In this document: in pieces, positions 17,617-25,901 of the stretch
Position numbering within the stretch: position 1 is the stretch's first letter
Layout of the letters: each line of letters starts with the position of its first letter
Source of the DNA: Rhodospirillales bacterium
GTDB taxonomy: Bacteria > Pseudomonadota > Alphaproteobacteria > Micavibrionales > Micavibrionaceae
DNA: 64,000 nt
Direction of reading: 5' to 3'
NCBI GenBank assembly: GCA_020638295.1
Contig: JACKIU010000001.1
Location: forward strand, 558,001-622,000
The notes under the pieces: generated by a model
Databases searched by the model: none
Seen by the model: the letters and a program-made list of their open reading frames with translations, nothing else
Told to the model about the DNA's origin: nothing
Position numbers and translations under genes: made by a program

Positions 17617-17993
17617 GGCCTGTCTCCAGTTCCGGGAAAGTCAGAATCTAAGATAAGTGGCCCGAGGGATTTATCAAGCCTATCCAGAAACCTAAGGCAT
17701 AACACTTAAATTAAAGTTAAGAAATGACGGCCTTGAGATTGTAAAATTTTTCTCTGTACGTTTTTACTGCTCTACTCTACATGATTTTTTACGATAACAA
17801 AACCGTGAAAGCGTGGAAAATTTTTAGGCGCAATTGCACGTCAGGTATTCCTATTATCAGTTCTTTCAGAACTGCCCGTATCTGCGGTGCGTCTTGCTCT
17901 CCAGACCGCGCACCTTCAGTCGAAATTCCTTCGAAAAACATTTCATAGGGCGCGTCAAAGAACAGTTTTAGACAATGTAAACGTTCGGTCGGC
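17617..17993 (+). other. Gene-free gap between the efflux operon and the S24-like gene
   Basis: No gene is supported here. The first third is AT-rich and holds the CtrA-like box. The rest, read in the same frame as the S24-like gene that follows, is open but interrupted by TAG at 17946-17948. The part just after that stop (SKNSFRQCKRS) resembles the end of the helix-turn-helix region normally found in front of alphaproteobacterial S24 repressors, so the gap may contain the decayed 5' end of that gene. Confidence 0.4.
17706..17721 (+). promoter_or_regulatory. CtrA-like box upstream of the efflux operon
   Basis: TTAA (17706-17709), seven bases, TTAA (17717-17720) then G. This matches the two half-sites of the CtrA box but not the final C. 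It lies 90 bp before the adaptor start, in AT-rich DNA, so chance is a real alternative. Confidence 0.3.
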
Positions 17994-18488
17994 ATGCGGC
18001 AAATTAAGGCGACAGAATATGTTGAGATGCGCCGGTTCTTCGGCATGCCCTCGGATGGTCGCAAAGCCGTTCAAAATGCTCAGAACGCCTATGTCGTTGG
18101 TCCGTTACGGCATGAGACCGGGCTGGCCGATGGTGATGCGGGCACGAATTCACAATGGGTGATCCCGGCGCAGATTATCAGCGGACGCACCAAGGCCACG
18201 CCTGAGAATATCAAAAGCTTTGAAGTTGGGGACAACCTGATGGCGCCAGAATTTCAGCGCGGGGAACATGTGCTGGTTGATTTGTCAGATCTCTCCCCCA
18301 GCCCGCCGGGGGCTTTTGTCGTTTCGGACGGGTTCGGCACAATGATCCGCAATTGTGAGCGAATGGCCGGATCCGATCCTGTACGTGTGCGGATTTCCGC
18401 ATTAAAAGACAGCTTTTCTACGCGTGAGGCACTCGAAAAAGACGCACAGATTATTGGGCGTGTGATTGCGAAACTGCAATGGCTTTAG
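17994..18488 (+). CDS. S24/LexA-like repressor C-terminal domain protein, probably degenerate
   Basis: A 164-residue frame that aligns by eye with the peptidase half of alphaproteobacterial S24 repressors: GDNLMAPEFQRGEHVLVD, then SPSPPGAFVVSDGFGTMIR, ending IIGRVIAKL. In active members the first block reads GDSM with the catalytic Ser and the second carries a catalytic Lys (VKRL). Here both are replaced (Asn-Leu and Ile-Arg), so self-cleavage is not expected. No complete helix-turn-helix precedes it; a similar stretch is cut by TAG at 17946. No good ribosome site is seen at ATG 17994. It is either a non-cleavable regulator remnant or a decaying gene. Confidence 0.6.
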   Translation: MRQIKATEYVEMRRFFGMPSDGRKAVQNAQNAYVVGPLRHETGLADGDAGTNSQWVIPAQIISGRTKATPENIKSFEVGDNLMAPEFQRGEHVLVDLSDLSPSPPGAFVVSDGFGTMIRNCERMAGSDPVRVRISALKDSFSTREALEKDAQIIGRVIAKLQWL

Positions 18489-18494
18489 GAGTTT

Positions 18495-19343
18495 TTATTC
18501 TTCAGCGCTGAACCATTCGAACGAACAGGCGATGAATTCCGGGTTGAGCCATTTCGGGTCGGCACCGCCATATTTCAGGGCCTCACCATTTGTATCGGTG
18601 ATCATGCCGCCAGCGGCGCGCAGTACAGCATCGGCGGCGGCGGTATCCCATTCGCAGGTCGGGCCGAAGCGCGGGTAGATGTCGGCCTTACCCGCCGCGA
18701 TGACGCAAATTTTCAGGGAGCTGCCGTATTTGACGAGCTTTTCAACCTTGAATTGATCGAGGAATTTTTCCAGACGCCGGGCGTCGCCGTGGGATTTGCT
18801 GGCAACCACGACAAGGCCGCCTTTAGGCGGCGGGCGCACGGAAATCGATTTTTCCTGATCGCTGTCTTCGGCCCAACGGATGGCCGTTCCCTCGCCATGA
18901 CCGGCATACAGCTCGCCTTTGGCCGGGGCGTAAACCACGCCAAGAACCGGCACGGCGTCTTTTACAAGCGCAATATTGACCGTGAAATCCTCACCGCCCT
19001 TGATAAATTCCTTGGTGCCGTCGAGCGGGTCGACAATCCAGAAATACCCGTCTTTTTCGATTTTGGGGCGTTTACCGAGGGCAATCGCCTCTTCGCCGAT
19101 CATCGGCACACCCGGGGTGAGTTGTTCCAGTGACATCTGGATGAAATTTTCGGTTTCACGATCAGCCAGCGTCACGGGCGAGTCATCATGTTTGGTATCG
19201 ACCTCAAGCCCATCAATCTCTTCGTAATATTTCATGACGATTTCCCCGGCCTCCAGCGCAATGCGGCGCACCATGTTGCACAGGGCTTCGGGGTTTTCGA
19301 GCAGTTTACGCCCGCGTTCGCGGAGCTTTTCGTCGATGTCCAT
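18495..19343 (-). CDS. cysQ: 3'(2'),5'-bisphosphate nucleotidase
   Basis: A 282-residue inositol-monophosphatase-family enzyme that hydrolyses PAP (or PAPS) to AMP (or APS) and so clears the by-product of sulfate transfer. Metal-binding motifs are visible: the GEEAI glutamate (about residue 82), DPLDGTKEF (about 105) and WDTAAADAVL (about 230). I chose ATG 19343, which lies just after the cysNC stop; the open frame runs further upstream, but that part overlaps cysNC and is not protein-like. It is the last gene of the ugd-cysD-orf-cysNC-cysQ run. Confidence 0.93.
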   Translation of the reverse strand: MDIDEKLRERGRKLLENPEALCNMVRRIALEAGEIVMKYYEEIDGLEVDTKHDDSPVTLADRETENFIQMSLEQLTPGVPMIGEEAIALGKRPKIEKDGYFWIVDPLDGTKEFIKGGEDFTVNIALVKDAVPVLGVVYAPAKGELYAGHGEGTAIRWAEDSDQEKSISVRPPPKGGLVVVASKSHGDARRLEKFLDQFKVEKLVKYGSSLKICVIAAGKADIYPRFGPTCEWDTAAADAVLRAAGGMITDTNGEALKYGGADPKWLNPEFIACSFEWFSAEE

Positions 19344-19359
19344 GTCAAGATGACAATTG

Positions 19360-21282
19360 TCAGACGGCAAGGGCTTTTTCCTTTTTCGATGCGTTTTCAT
19401 TTTCGCCTGCAAAAGCGACCTGCCCTTCGATATAGCGCAGAACCTGTTTGACGCAGACATCGATATCGTTGTTTTGGGTATCAACAACCATTTCCGGGTT
19501 TTGCGGGGCTTCGTACGGGGAGTCGATACCGGTGAATTCAGCGATCTGCCCGGCGCGGGCCTTTTTGTATAAGCCTTTCGGATCGCGACTTTCGCAGGTT
19601 TCCAGATCGGCGCTGACGAAGATTTCGTGAAAGTCGTTCGGCGCGGCCGCACGGGCGCGGTCCCGGTCGGCTCTATAGGGTGAAATGAAGGCGGTGACGA
19701 CGATGAGGCCGGCATCGGCCATCAGAGCGGCCACTTCACCGATGCGGCGAATGTTTTCGGCGCGGTCTTCCGGAGAAAAGCCGAGATCGGCGTTGAGGCC
19801 GTGACGGACATTGTCGCCATCCAGCACGTAGGTGTGATAGCCCTTTTCGAACAACGCTTTTTCAACAGCCATGGCCAGTGTGGATTTCCCGGCGCCCGAC
19901 AGACCGGTAAACCAGAAAATACCGCCGGTATGGCCTTTATTTTGCGCGCGGGCATCGGCGCTCATCAAATGTTCGACCTTATAAATATTTTCGGCCTTTG
20001 GGGCATTGCGGCGCTGGTCGGCATAGCCGTCCATATTGATCGCCCCGCCGCCGACAATGTCATAGCCGTCATAAATCACCATGCGGCCCATTTTCTGATT
20101 GTCGGTATAGGGGTCAATAGGCAGCAGGTCGCGTGAGCGCAACGTCACTTCGGCGACGGCGTTTTTACCGACTTCACCGGCGTGGTCGTCCTGGGCGAGA
20201 TCTTCGGTGTCAATCACGCGGTCGATGGATTGCACCGTGACATTGGCTTCGCTGGTGCCGTAACGGATTTTATAGGTGGCGCCAACCTTAAGGGGCTCGG
20301 GTGAGAGCCAGAACAGATTGGCGCGAAAGACGTTGGAGAGCATCGGCGGGTTTTGCGTGTGCGAACCGATATGCCCGCGCTCAACGAAAATGCGTTCATC
20401 GAGCGTAATGCCGATGACCTCCCCGGCCCGCGCCTCGACCTTTTCCGGATCATCGGGGAAGACTTTAATCGCGGTGATTTTGGCTTCTTCGTTGGTCGGG
20501 GAAAACAGCATGGTATCCCCGGTGCGCAGAATGCCGGTTTCGACGCGGCCGACCAGAATGCGCTCTTCGCCAAAGCGGTAAACATCCTGCACCGGGAACC
20601 GCAAGGCGCGGGAAAGCGGCGGCATTTCATATTCAAAGGCATCGAGGACTTGCGTAAGAGACTTGCCTTTGTACCAGTCCATATTTTCGCCCCGATCGGC
20701 AATCATATCGCCCTGGCGCGCGGAAATCGGGATCATAAAGCTGGCGCTCAGGCCGATGGATTTAAGATAGCCATCGACCTGCTTGGAGACCTCGGCGAAG
20801 GTTTCGGTGGAGTAATCAACGAGGTCCATTTTGTTGATGACCACGGCGACCTGACGCAGACCCAGCAGATGCAGCAGGTAAGCATGGCGGCGGGTTTGTT
20901 CGCGCACGCCTTCGGTGGCATCGACGACCAAAATGGCGGCATCGGCGGCGGCGGCGCCGGAGACCATATTCTTGATGAATTCGCGGTGGCCCGGCGCGTC
21001 GATGATCACGTAGTCGCGCTGATCGGTTGAAAACCAGATTTGTGTGGTATCAATAGTGATGGCCTGATCGCGCTCGGCCTGAAACGCATCAAGGACAAAG
21101 GACCATTCCAGCGCAGCGGTGCCACGGCGTTTGCAGATTTCCTGCAACTCCTCGTATTTGCCTTCGGGCAAGGAATTGGTGTCGTAGAGCAAGCGGCCGA
21201 TCAGCGTGGATTTGCCGTGATCGACATGGCCGACAATGACGACGCGCAGTTGCTGGAGATTTTTGGTTTGGTCTTTGGTCAT
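19360..21282 (-). CDS. cysNC: Fused sulfate adenylyltransferase subunit 1 / APS kinase
   Basis: A 640-residue fusion. The N-terminal part (about 1-440) is the CysN GTPase with GHVDHGKSTL (P-loop), DAPGH and NKMD. It drives APS formation by CysD. The C-terminal part (about 450-630) is APS kinase with its own P-loop GLSGAGKST and the DGDNVRHGLN block, making PAPS. Such fusions are known in alphaproteobacteria (for example NodQ). It lies between a small membrane-protein gene and cysQ. No PAPS reductase is in the window, so use of PAPS for reduction or for sulfation is open. Confidence 0.97.
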   Translation of the reverse strand: MTKDQTKNLQQLRVVIVGHVDHGKSTLIGRLLYDTNSLPEGKYEELQEICKRRGTAALEWSFVLDAFQAERDQAITIDTTQIWFSTDQRDYVIIDAPGHREFIKNMVSGAAAADAAILVVDATEGVREQTRRHAYLLHLLGLRQVAVVINKMDLVDYSTETFAEVSKQVDGYLKSIGLSASFMIPISARQGDMIADRGENMDWYKGKSLTQVLDAFEYEMPPLSRALRFPVQDVYRFGEERILVGRVETGILRTGDTMLFSPTNEEAKITAIKVFPDDPEKVEARAGEVIGITLDERIFVERGHIGSHTQNPPMLSNVFRANLFWLSPEPLKVGATYKIRYGTSEANVTVQSIDRVIDTEDLAQDDHAGEVGKNAVAEVTLRSRDLLPIDPYTDNQKMGRMVIYDGYDIVGGGAINMDGYADQRRNAPKAENIYKVEHLMSADARAQNKGHTGGIFWFTGLSGAGKSTLAMAVEKALFEKGYHTYVLDGDNVRHGLNADLGFSPEDRAENIRRIGEVAALMADAGLIVVTAFISPYRADRDRARAAAPNDFHEIFVSADLETCESRDPKGLYKKARAGQIAEFTGIDSPYEAPQNPEMVVDTQNNDIDVCVKQVLRYIEGQVAFAGENENASKKEKALAV

Positions 21283-21330
21283 TTATTTTGAAGCTCTTCT
21301 ATTTTTTTCTTTTCCTGCATGGCCATTCTT

Positions 21331-21540
21331 TTAAACATTATAAAAAGGCCAAACGTCCGAAATACCTAACTTTACGTCTGTCTTTGCCAAAGCAATAAGT
21401 GATATGACAGGAACAAACAATAAGGCCAATACAAATAACCATCCTTCTACATCATTTGGAGGCCCTTCATTGAGCACAAGCTCAATGAATATCCATAGCG
21501 CAAACCCCGCATTCCCTATCCTTGCCAACCAAATAATCAT
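21331..21540 (-). CDS. Small membrane protein of unknown function
   Basis: A 69-residue protein with two hydrophobic segments, at about residues 1-24 (MIIWLARIGNAGFALWIFIE) and 34-53 (WLFVLALLFVPVISLIALA), joined by an acidic loop. AAGGA lies about 7 bases before the ATG, which supports real translation. It sits between cysD and cysNC on the same strand, separating two genes whose products work as one enzyme. I do not recognise the family. Confidence 0.6.
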   Translation of the reverse strand: MIIWLARIGNAGFALWIFIELVLNEGPPNDVEGWLFVLALLFVPVISLIALAKTDVKLGISDVWPFYNV

Positions 21541-21560
21541 CTCGTTTCCTTAACTTCTAT

Positions 21561-21634
21561 TGTCATTGCGAGAAGGGCTTTAGCCCGACGCGGCAATCCA
21601 GAATCTGGATTGCTTCGCTGCGCTCGCAATGACG
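21561..21634. repeat. Palindromic element (GTCATTGCGAG type) with T run
   Basis: TGTCATTGCGAG at the left end is the reverse complement of CTCGCAATGAC at the right end (21623-21633), with inner inverted repeats (AATCCAGA/TCTGGATT). TTTTTT follows, so the transcript could terminate here on the plus strand. A second partial copy (ATCCCCGCCTACGCGAGGATGACA) follows at 21649-21672. It belongs with the similar elements at 49362 and 59901. Confidence 0.75.
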
Positions 21635-21704
21635 TTTTTTATTTCCAGATCCCCGCCTACGCGAGGATGACATCGTCTAAGCCCCTAAAGAGGCAAGACT
21701 TCTG

Positions 21705-22568
21705 TCACATATACCCCCGTGCTCTTAACTTTTCGAAGCTGTCTTCGGTTTCCTTGTCCATAGCGCGACCGGCGCGTTCGGAGGTGTTGGTGGTTTCCAG
21801 TTCGTGGATAATTTCCTCGATGGTCGTAGCGCTGCTTTCAACGGGAAAGGTGATATTCTTTTCGCCCAGTGAGCGGTAACGCATCATCTTGCCGGTGCCG
21901 GCGTCCTTGCGCGCAAGATAGAGTTCACAGAACGGAATGCCCTCGCGCTGGTGGTAGCGCCAGATGTCAATTTCCGTCCAGTGCAGGATCGGGTGGACGC
22001 GGATGTGGCATCCTTCCGGGAATTCGGTTTTGTACTGGTCCCAGAATTCTGGCGGCTGGTCTTTAAAATCCCAAGAGCCATCGAAGCTGCGCGGACTAAA
22101 TACTCGTTCCTTGGCGCGCAGGCCTTGTTCGTCGCGGCGAATACCGCCGATCATGCCTTTGAATTTATGTTCTTCAAGCAGGGATTTCAGCCCTTCTGTC
22201 TTGCGCATCGCCGCGCGGGTGTTGGGCGGCAAGGTGGAGTCCATTTCTTCTTCGGGCGGGCATTGCCAGTTGATGCAATCCAGATCCCATTCCTTAATCA
22301 GCCGATCGCGGAAGGCGTAGACCTCATCCATTTCCTGCTGCGTGTCGAGCAGAGCGACAGGAAACGGCACACGGCCAAAGAAGGCCTTGCGCACCATCCA
22401 GAGCAGGGCCGTTGAGTCCTTACCAATCGACCACATCATGCCGAGCGGGTCGAGGCGGTTATAGGCCTCGCGGATGATATAAATCGTCTGGGCTTCGAGT
22501 TCGTCTAGATATTTGTACACGGGATCAGGATACCTTTTTGAGTTTTTCTTCTTTGAGTTGTGCTTCAC
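21705..22568 (-). CDS. cysD: Sulfate adenylyltransferase subunit 2
   Basis: CysD forms APS from ATP and sulfate together with CysN. The PP-motif SIGKDSTALLWM is at about residue 47, followed by the RRDEQGLRAKERVFSPR block and the C-terminal ERAGRAMD region. The GTG at 22568 overlaps the end of ugd by 44 bp. A GTG at 22520, 5 bp after the ugd stop, would start the protein at VYKYLDELEAQ, which fits the start of other CysD proteins better. Neither start has a strong ribosome site, so the first 16 codons are doubtful. The function is not. Confidence 0.93.
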   Translation of the reverse strand: MKHNSKKKNSKRYPDPVYKYLDELEAQTIYIIREAYNRLDPLGMMWSIGKDSTALLWMVRKAFFGRVPFPVALLDTQQEMDEVYAFRDRLIKEWDLDCINWQCPPEEEMDSTLPPNTRAAMRKTEGLKSLLEEHKFKGMIGGIRRDEQGLRAKERVFSPRSFDGSWDFKDQPPEFWDQYKTEFPEGCHIRVHPILHWTEIDIWRYHQREGIPFCELYLARKDAGTGKMMRYRSLGEKNITFPVESSATTIEEIIHELETTNTSERAGRAMDKETEDSFEKLRARGYM

Positions 22569-23901
22569 CGCCGGGGAGAACTTCCGGGCGGCCGATGGAG
22601 ACGTAGTGGAAACCGCATTCGCGCATTTCCTCGGGCTTGTAGATGTTGCGCATATCGATCATGCGCTTGTCTTTCATAATCTCGCCCAAACGCGGTAAGG
22701 CCAAGGCGCGGAATTCGTTCCACTCGGTGATAATCACCAGCGCATCGGCACCGGTGGCGGCCTCGTAAGAATCCTTGCACCACTCGACATTCTCGAGATG
22801 CTTTTTCGCTTCGTCCATGGCCACCGGGTCGAAGGCGGCAATATGCGCACCTTCATCCTGCAGGTAGGGAATGATTTGCAGGCTCGGAGCCTCGCGCATG
22901 TCATCGGTATTCGGTTTAAAAGACAGGCCAAGCACGGCGATGCGCTTGCCTTTCACGTCCCTGCCGCAGGCTTCAATAACCCTCTGGGCCATAGAGCGCT
23001 GGCGCTCAGTATTTACCCAGACCACCGTTTCGACGATGTTTTGCGGCGTATCGTATTTCCGGCCGATCTGGGTGAGGGCCAGCGTATCTTTGGGGAAGCA
23101 TGAACCGCCATAACCCGGGCCGGCATGCAGGAATTTTTTTCCAATGCGGCCATCCAGTCCGATGCCGCGCGCGACATCCTGAACATTGGCGCCAGTTTTC
23201 TCGCAGAGGTTGGCGATTTCATTGATAAAGGTGATCTTGGTGGCCAAAAACGCGTTGGCAGCGTATTTGATGGTTTCGGAGGTTTCGGGCGAAGTGATCA
23301 CCATCGGAGTTTCATTGATGTAAAGCGGGCGGTAGAGATTACGCATAATTTCCTTGGCGCGCTCGCTTTCAACGCCGATGACCACGCGGTCCGGGCGCAG
23401 GAAGTCGTTGATTGCCGCACCTTCACGCAGGAATTCAGGGTTCGAGCAGATATCAAACTCGACATCGGTGCGCCCCAGTTTTTTCAGTTCTTCGTCGACG
23501 ATGCGTTTGACTTCGCGGGCGGTGCCGACGGGAACCGTCGATTTGGTGACGATCAGCGTATAGCCCTCCATAACACCGGCGATTTCACGCGCGGCCTCGT
23601 AGACATAAGTCATATCGGCATGGCCGTTATCGCTGCGCGCGGGCGTACCCACCGCGATAAAAACAGCGGCCGAGGATTTGACCGCGTCTTGCAGATCGGT
23701 GGTGAATGACAAGCGTCCGGCCTTGACCTGTTTTTCGACCAGATCTTCAAGGCCGGGCTCGTAAATCGGAATTTCGCCGTTTTTCAGGCGTTCGATTTTG
23801 CTCTTGTCTTTATCAAGGCAGATCACATCGATACCAAATTCGGCAAAACAGGTCCCTGAAACCAATCCGACATAGCCTGTGCCGATCATTCCGATACGCA
23901 T
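22525..23901 (-). CDS. ugd: UDP-glucose 6-dehydrogenase
   Basis: A 458-residue enzyme that oxidises UDP-glucose to UDP-glucuronate with NAD, for capsule or other glycan building. The N-terminal Rossmann motif is GTGYVGLVSG, the catalytic cysteine lies in GPGYGGSCFPKDT (about residue 260), and the C-terminal UDP-binding domain contains VLGLSFKPNTDDMREAPS. ATG 23901 is chosen because AAAGGA lies 7 bases upstream; an ATG five codons earlier (23916) is weaker. It is the first gene of the sulfate-activation run and overlaps or abuts cysD. Confidence 0.95.
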   Translation of the reverse strand: MRIGMIGTGYVGLVSGTCFAEFGIDVICLDKDKSKIERLKNGEIPIYEPGLEDLVEKQVKAGRLSFTTDLQDAVKSSAAVFIAVGTPARSDNGHADMTYVYEAAREIAGVMEGYTLIVTKSTVPVGTAREVKRIVDEELKKLGRTDVEFDICSNPEFLREGAAINDFLRPDRVVIGVESERAKEIMRNLYRPLYINETPMVITSPETSETIKYAANAFLATKITFINEIANLCEKTGANVQDVARGIGLDGRIGKKFLHAGPGYGGSCFPKDTLALTQIGRKYDTPQNIVETVVWVNTERQRSMAQRVIEACGRDVKGKRIAVLGLSFKPNTDDMREAPSLQIIPYLQDEGAHIAAFDPVAMDEAKKHLENVEWCKDSYEAATGADALVIITEWNEFRALALPRLGEIMKDKRMIDMRNIYKPEEMRECGFHYVSIGRPEVLPGGEAQLKEEKLKKVS

Positions 23902-24164
23902 CGCTTTTCCTTTCATTCAAACTTCCCGGTCTTTTTCGCACTGCGGGTGCGCTTTGACAAGCCTTAAATGGGGTTTGCGGCTCAGTAACCAGTTGTTAAG
24001 AGAATGTCGGCTATGCTGGAAAGAGATACAGGCGCTTTTCGCAACCGCCGAAGGCCTTGAAATATTCACGTAAAACATTGCATAGTCTTCTGAATTTTGC
24101 TTAAACTCCGATTCTGAAGTTTAATTCCGTGGAATTTTTAAGGCATTTCAAACCATAAGGACGA

Positions 24165-24953
24165 ATGATGGCCAAGAAAGACGATAATACCACAGCGGCG
24201 GCTGCTCAGAAGCCTGCGGCAAACATGCCCTTGTTTTACACAAACCCGATGCCGCTGGATGCGAAGGCGCATGCCGATCTGGCTTTAAAGCAGAATTTCG
24301 GTTTTGGTTTTACAAAAGGCGTCAATGCGGTGCCGCTCAACCTGATTGAAATGCCGCAGGTTTGCCACTACTACCCGATCGCGTTTTCTCCGGACGGCAA
24401 TGCAACCCCGGTGGCGATTTTGGGGCTGCGCGACAATGAGAATTTGTTCCTGAAGGCCGATAATACGTGGGAAGCCAATACGTACATTCCGGCTTATATC
24501 CGTCGTTATCCGTTCATCTTTTCCGAATTGCCCGAGGGCGATCAATTGACGTTGTGCATCGATATGAATGACAACGTGATTGATAAAAAAGGCGATCAGA
24601 AATTCTTTGACGCAGAAGGCAAGCCAAGCGAACTGGCGTCCAACGCCCTTGAGTTCTGCAAGTCTTACCACGCTGCGGCTCAGCAAACCGTTGAATTCAG
24701 CAAGGCGCTGGCGGAAAGCGGCCTGCTGGTCGATCGTGAAGCGCAGATTAATGTGGCGGGCAATCGCCGCATCAATTTCTCCGGCTTTAAAATCATTGAC
24801 GAGCAAAAACTTGCGGACATGGACGACAAAGCCTTTCTGGAATGGCGCAAGAAAGGCTGGCTGCCGTTCCTGTATGCGCATCTGTTCTCCGGTGCGCAAT
24901 GGCAGCGCCTCAGCTACTTGCTGAACCAGCGTCTTGAGAAAGAAGCGGCGTAG
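24165..24953 (+). CDS. SapC-family protein
   Basis: A 262-residue protein matching the SapC family (found in alphaproteobacteria; named after a Campylobacter S-layer export gene). Characteristic blocks are LKQNFGFGFTKGVNAVPLN, YIPAYIRRYPFIF and a LGLRDNENLFL segment. It has no signal peptide or membrane span. AAGG precedes two adjacent ATG codons; the second (24168) is better spaced. The family's biochemical function is not established to my knowledge, and the S-layer link is historical. It is a single gene between ugd and the tRNA. Confidence 0.85.
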   Translation: MMAKKDDNTTAAAAQKPAANMPLFYTNPMPLDAKAHADLALKQNFGFGFTKGVNAVPLNLIEMPQVCHYYPIAFSPDGNATPVAILGLRDNENLFLKADNTWEANTYIPAYIRRYPFIFSELPEGDQLTLCIDMNDNVIDKKGDQKFFDAEGKPSELASNALEFCKSYHAAAQQTVEFSKALAESGLLVDREAQINVAGNRRINFSGFKIIDEQKLADMDDKAFLEWRKKGWLPFLYAHLFSGAQWQRLSYLLNQRLEKEAA

Positions 24954-25044
24954 TTTCGCCGTTAGTGAATGGTGGCTACAAGCTCAATGCTTAAATTCAT
25001 TTAGCCACTTTTAACAGCAAAAGTAAGGAAAACATTCCGGAAAA

Positions 25045-25118
25045 TGGAGCGGGCGATGGGAATCGAACCCACGTGTTCAGCTTGGAAGGCTGACGTTCTA
25101 CCATTGAACTACGCCCGC
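25045..25118 (-). tRNA. tRNA-Gly (anticodon TCC)
   Basis: Read on the minus strand, a 74-nt cloverleaf begins GCGGGCG and closes with CGCCCGC, U discriminator and an encoded CCA. The D-arm contains AGTTCAATGGTAGAA, the anticodon stem is TCAGC/GCTGA around loop CTTCCAA (anticodon TCC, reading GGA), and the T-arm is GTGGGTTCGATTCCCAT. All stems pair. Confidence 0.97.
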
Positions 25119-25280
25119 ATCGGATAAGAACAATTGTAAGAGAGTTATCGGCTCTTGAGCGAAAAATCAAGCGCAAAGCTGCTTCCTTCATGCCGATGGA
25201 AGGGCAAATTTAGAAAACCCCTCTTGTCTGACCCGCATGAACATGTTTATTCAAGGCGTGGTCTTTAAGGAGATAGTTTT

Positions 25281-25901
25281 TTGAGTGCGCAGATTGTTTT
25301 TGTCCACGGCTGGGGCATGGGCCCTGATTTCTGGGATGAATTAGCCGCCCAATTGCCGGAGTTTCAAACCCGTAGAATTGATCTGGGCTTCACTGGCCCG
25401 GAAGATGAGCGTTTGCACAGCGCATCTTTGGAGCCCGCGATCTATGTCGCCCATTCTCTGGGAACCTTATGGGCCCTTCAAAACCACAGCACGTCCATGA
25501 AAGGACTGGTCGCCATCAACGGTTTTGCCTGTTTTCAAAACTTTGTCGAGGATCGGGTTTTGCGGGCCATGCGCGCGCGGTTGAAAAAATCCCCCGAGGC
25601 GCAAATGCGCGATTTCTGGGACACATACGGCCTGCCACACGCCGATGGCCTGAATGTGGAGCGTCTGGATCAGGGCCTCGAATGGCTTGCCGAAGAGGAT
25701 GCCACCGCCGCATTGCAGGCTCTGAAATGCCCGGTTTTGGCGTTGGCCGGACAAGATGACGCCCCGCTGCCGCTGGACCGCATGCAAAAACAGTGGGCTG
25801 GCTTTGACCTGCAAATCTGCGCAGGGGCTGGCCATGCATTGCCATACACGCATCCGCATTGGTGCGCGCAGCACATAAGGACATTCATCGATGCCCTCTG
25901 A
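25281..25901 (+). CDS. bioH: BioH-like alpha/beta hydrolase (pimeloyl-ACP methyl ester esterase)
   Basis: A 206-residue alpha/beta hydrolase. The oxyanion motif is VHGWGMG (residues 8-14), the nucleophile elbow is AHSLGT (Ser about 60), the acid Asp lies in GQDDAP and the His in GAGHALP. It is somewhat shorter than E. coli BioH (256). It uses a TTG start with AAGGAG 8 bases upstream. The gene overlaps bioC by 11 bp; the BioC-BioH pair makes pimeloyl-ACP by methyl-protecting and then freeing the growing acyl chain. Context makes the biotin role likely, although the fold alone would not prove it. Confidence 0.85.
   Translation: MSAQIVFVHGWGMGPDFWDELAAQLPEFQTRRIDLGFTGPEDERLHSASLEPAIYVAHSLGTLWALQNHSTSMKGLVAINGFACFQNFVEDRVLRAMRARLKKSPEAQMRDFWDTYGLPHADGLNVERLDQGLEWLAEEDATAALQALKCPVLALAGQDDAPLPLDRMQKQWAGFDLQICAGAGHALPYTHPHWCAQHIRTFIDAL

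Noticed and set aside
17789..18064. 91-codon minus-strand frame before the S24-like gene
   Set aside because: It overlaps the S24-like frame, has no recognised features and no ribosome site.
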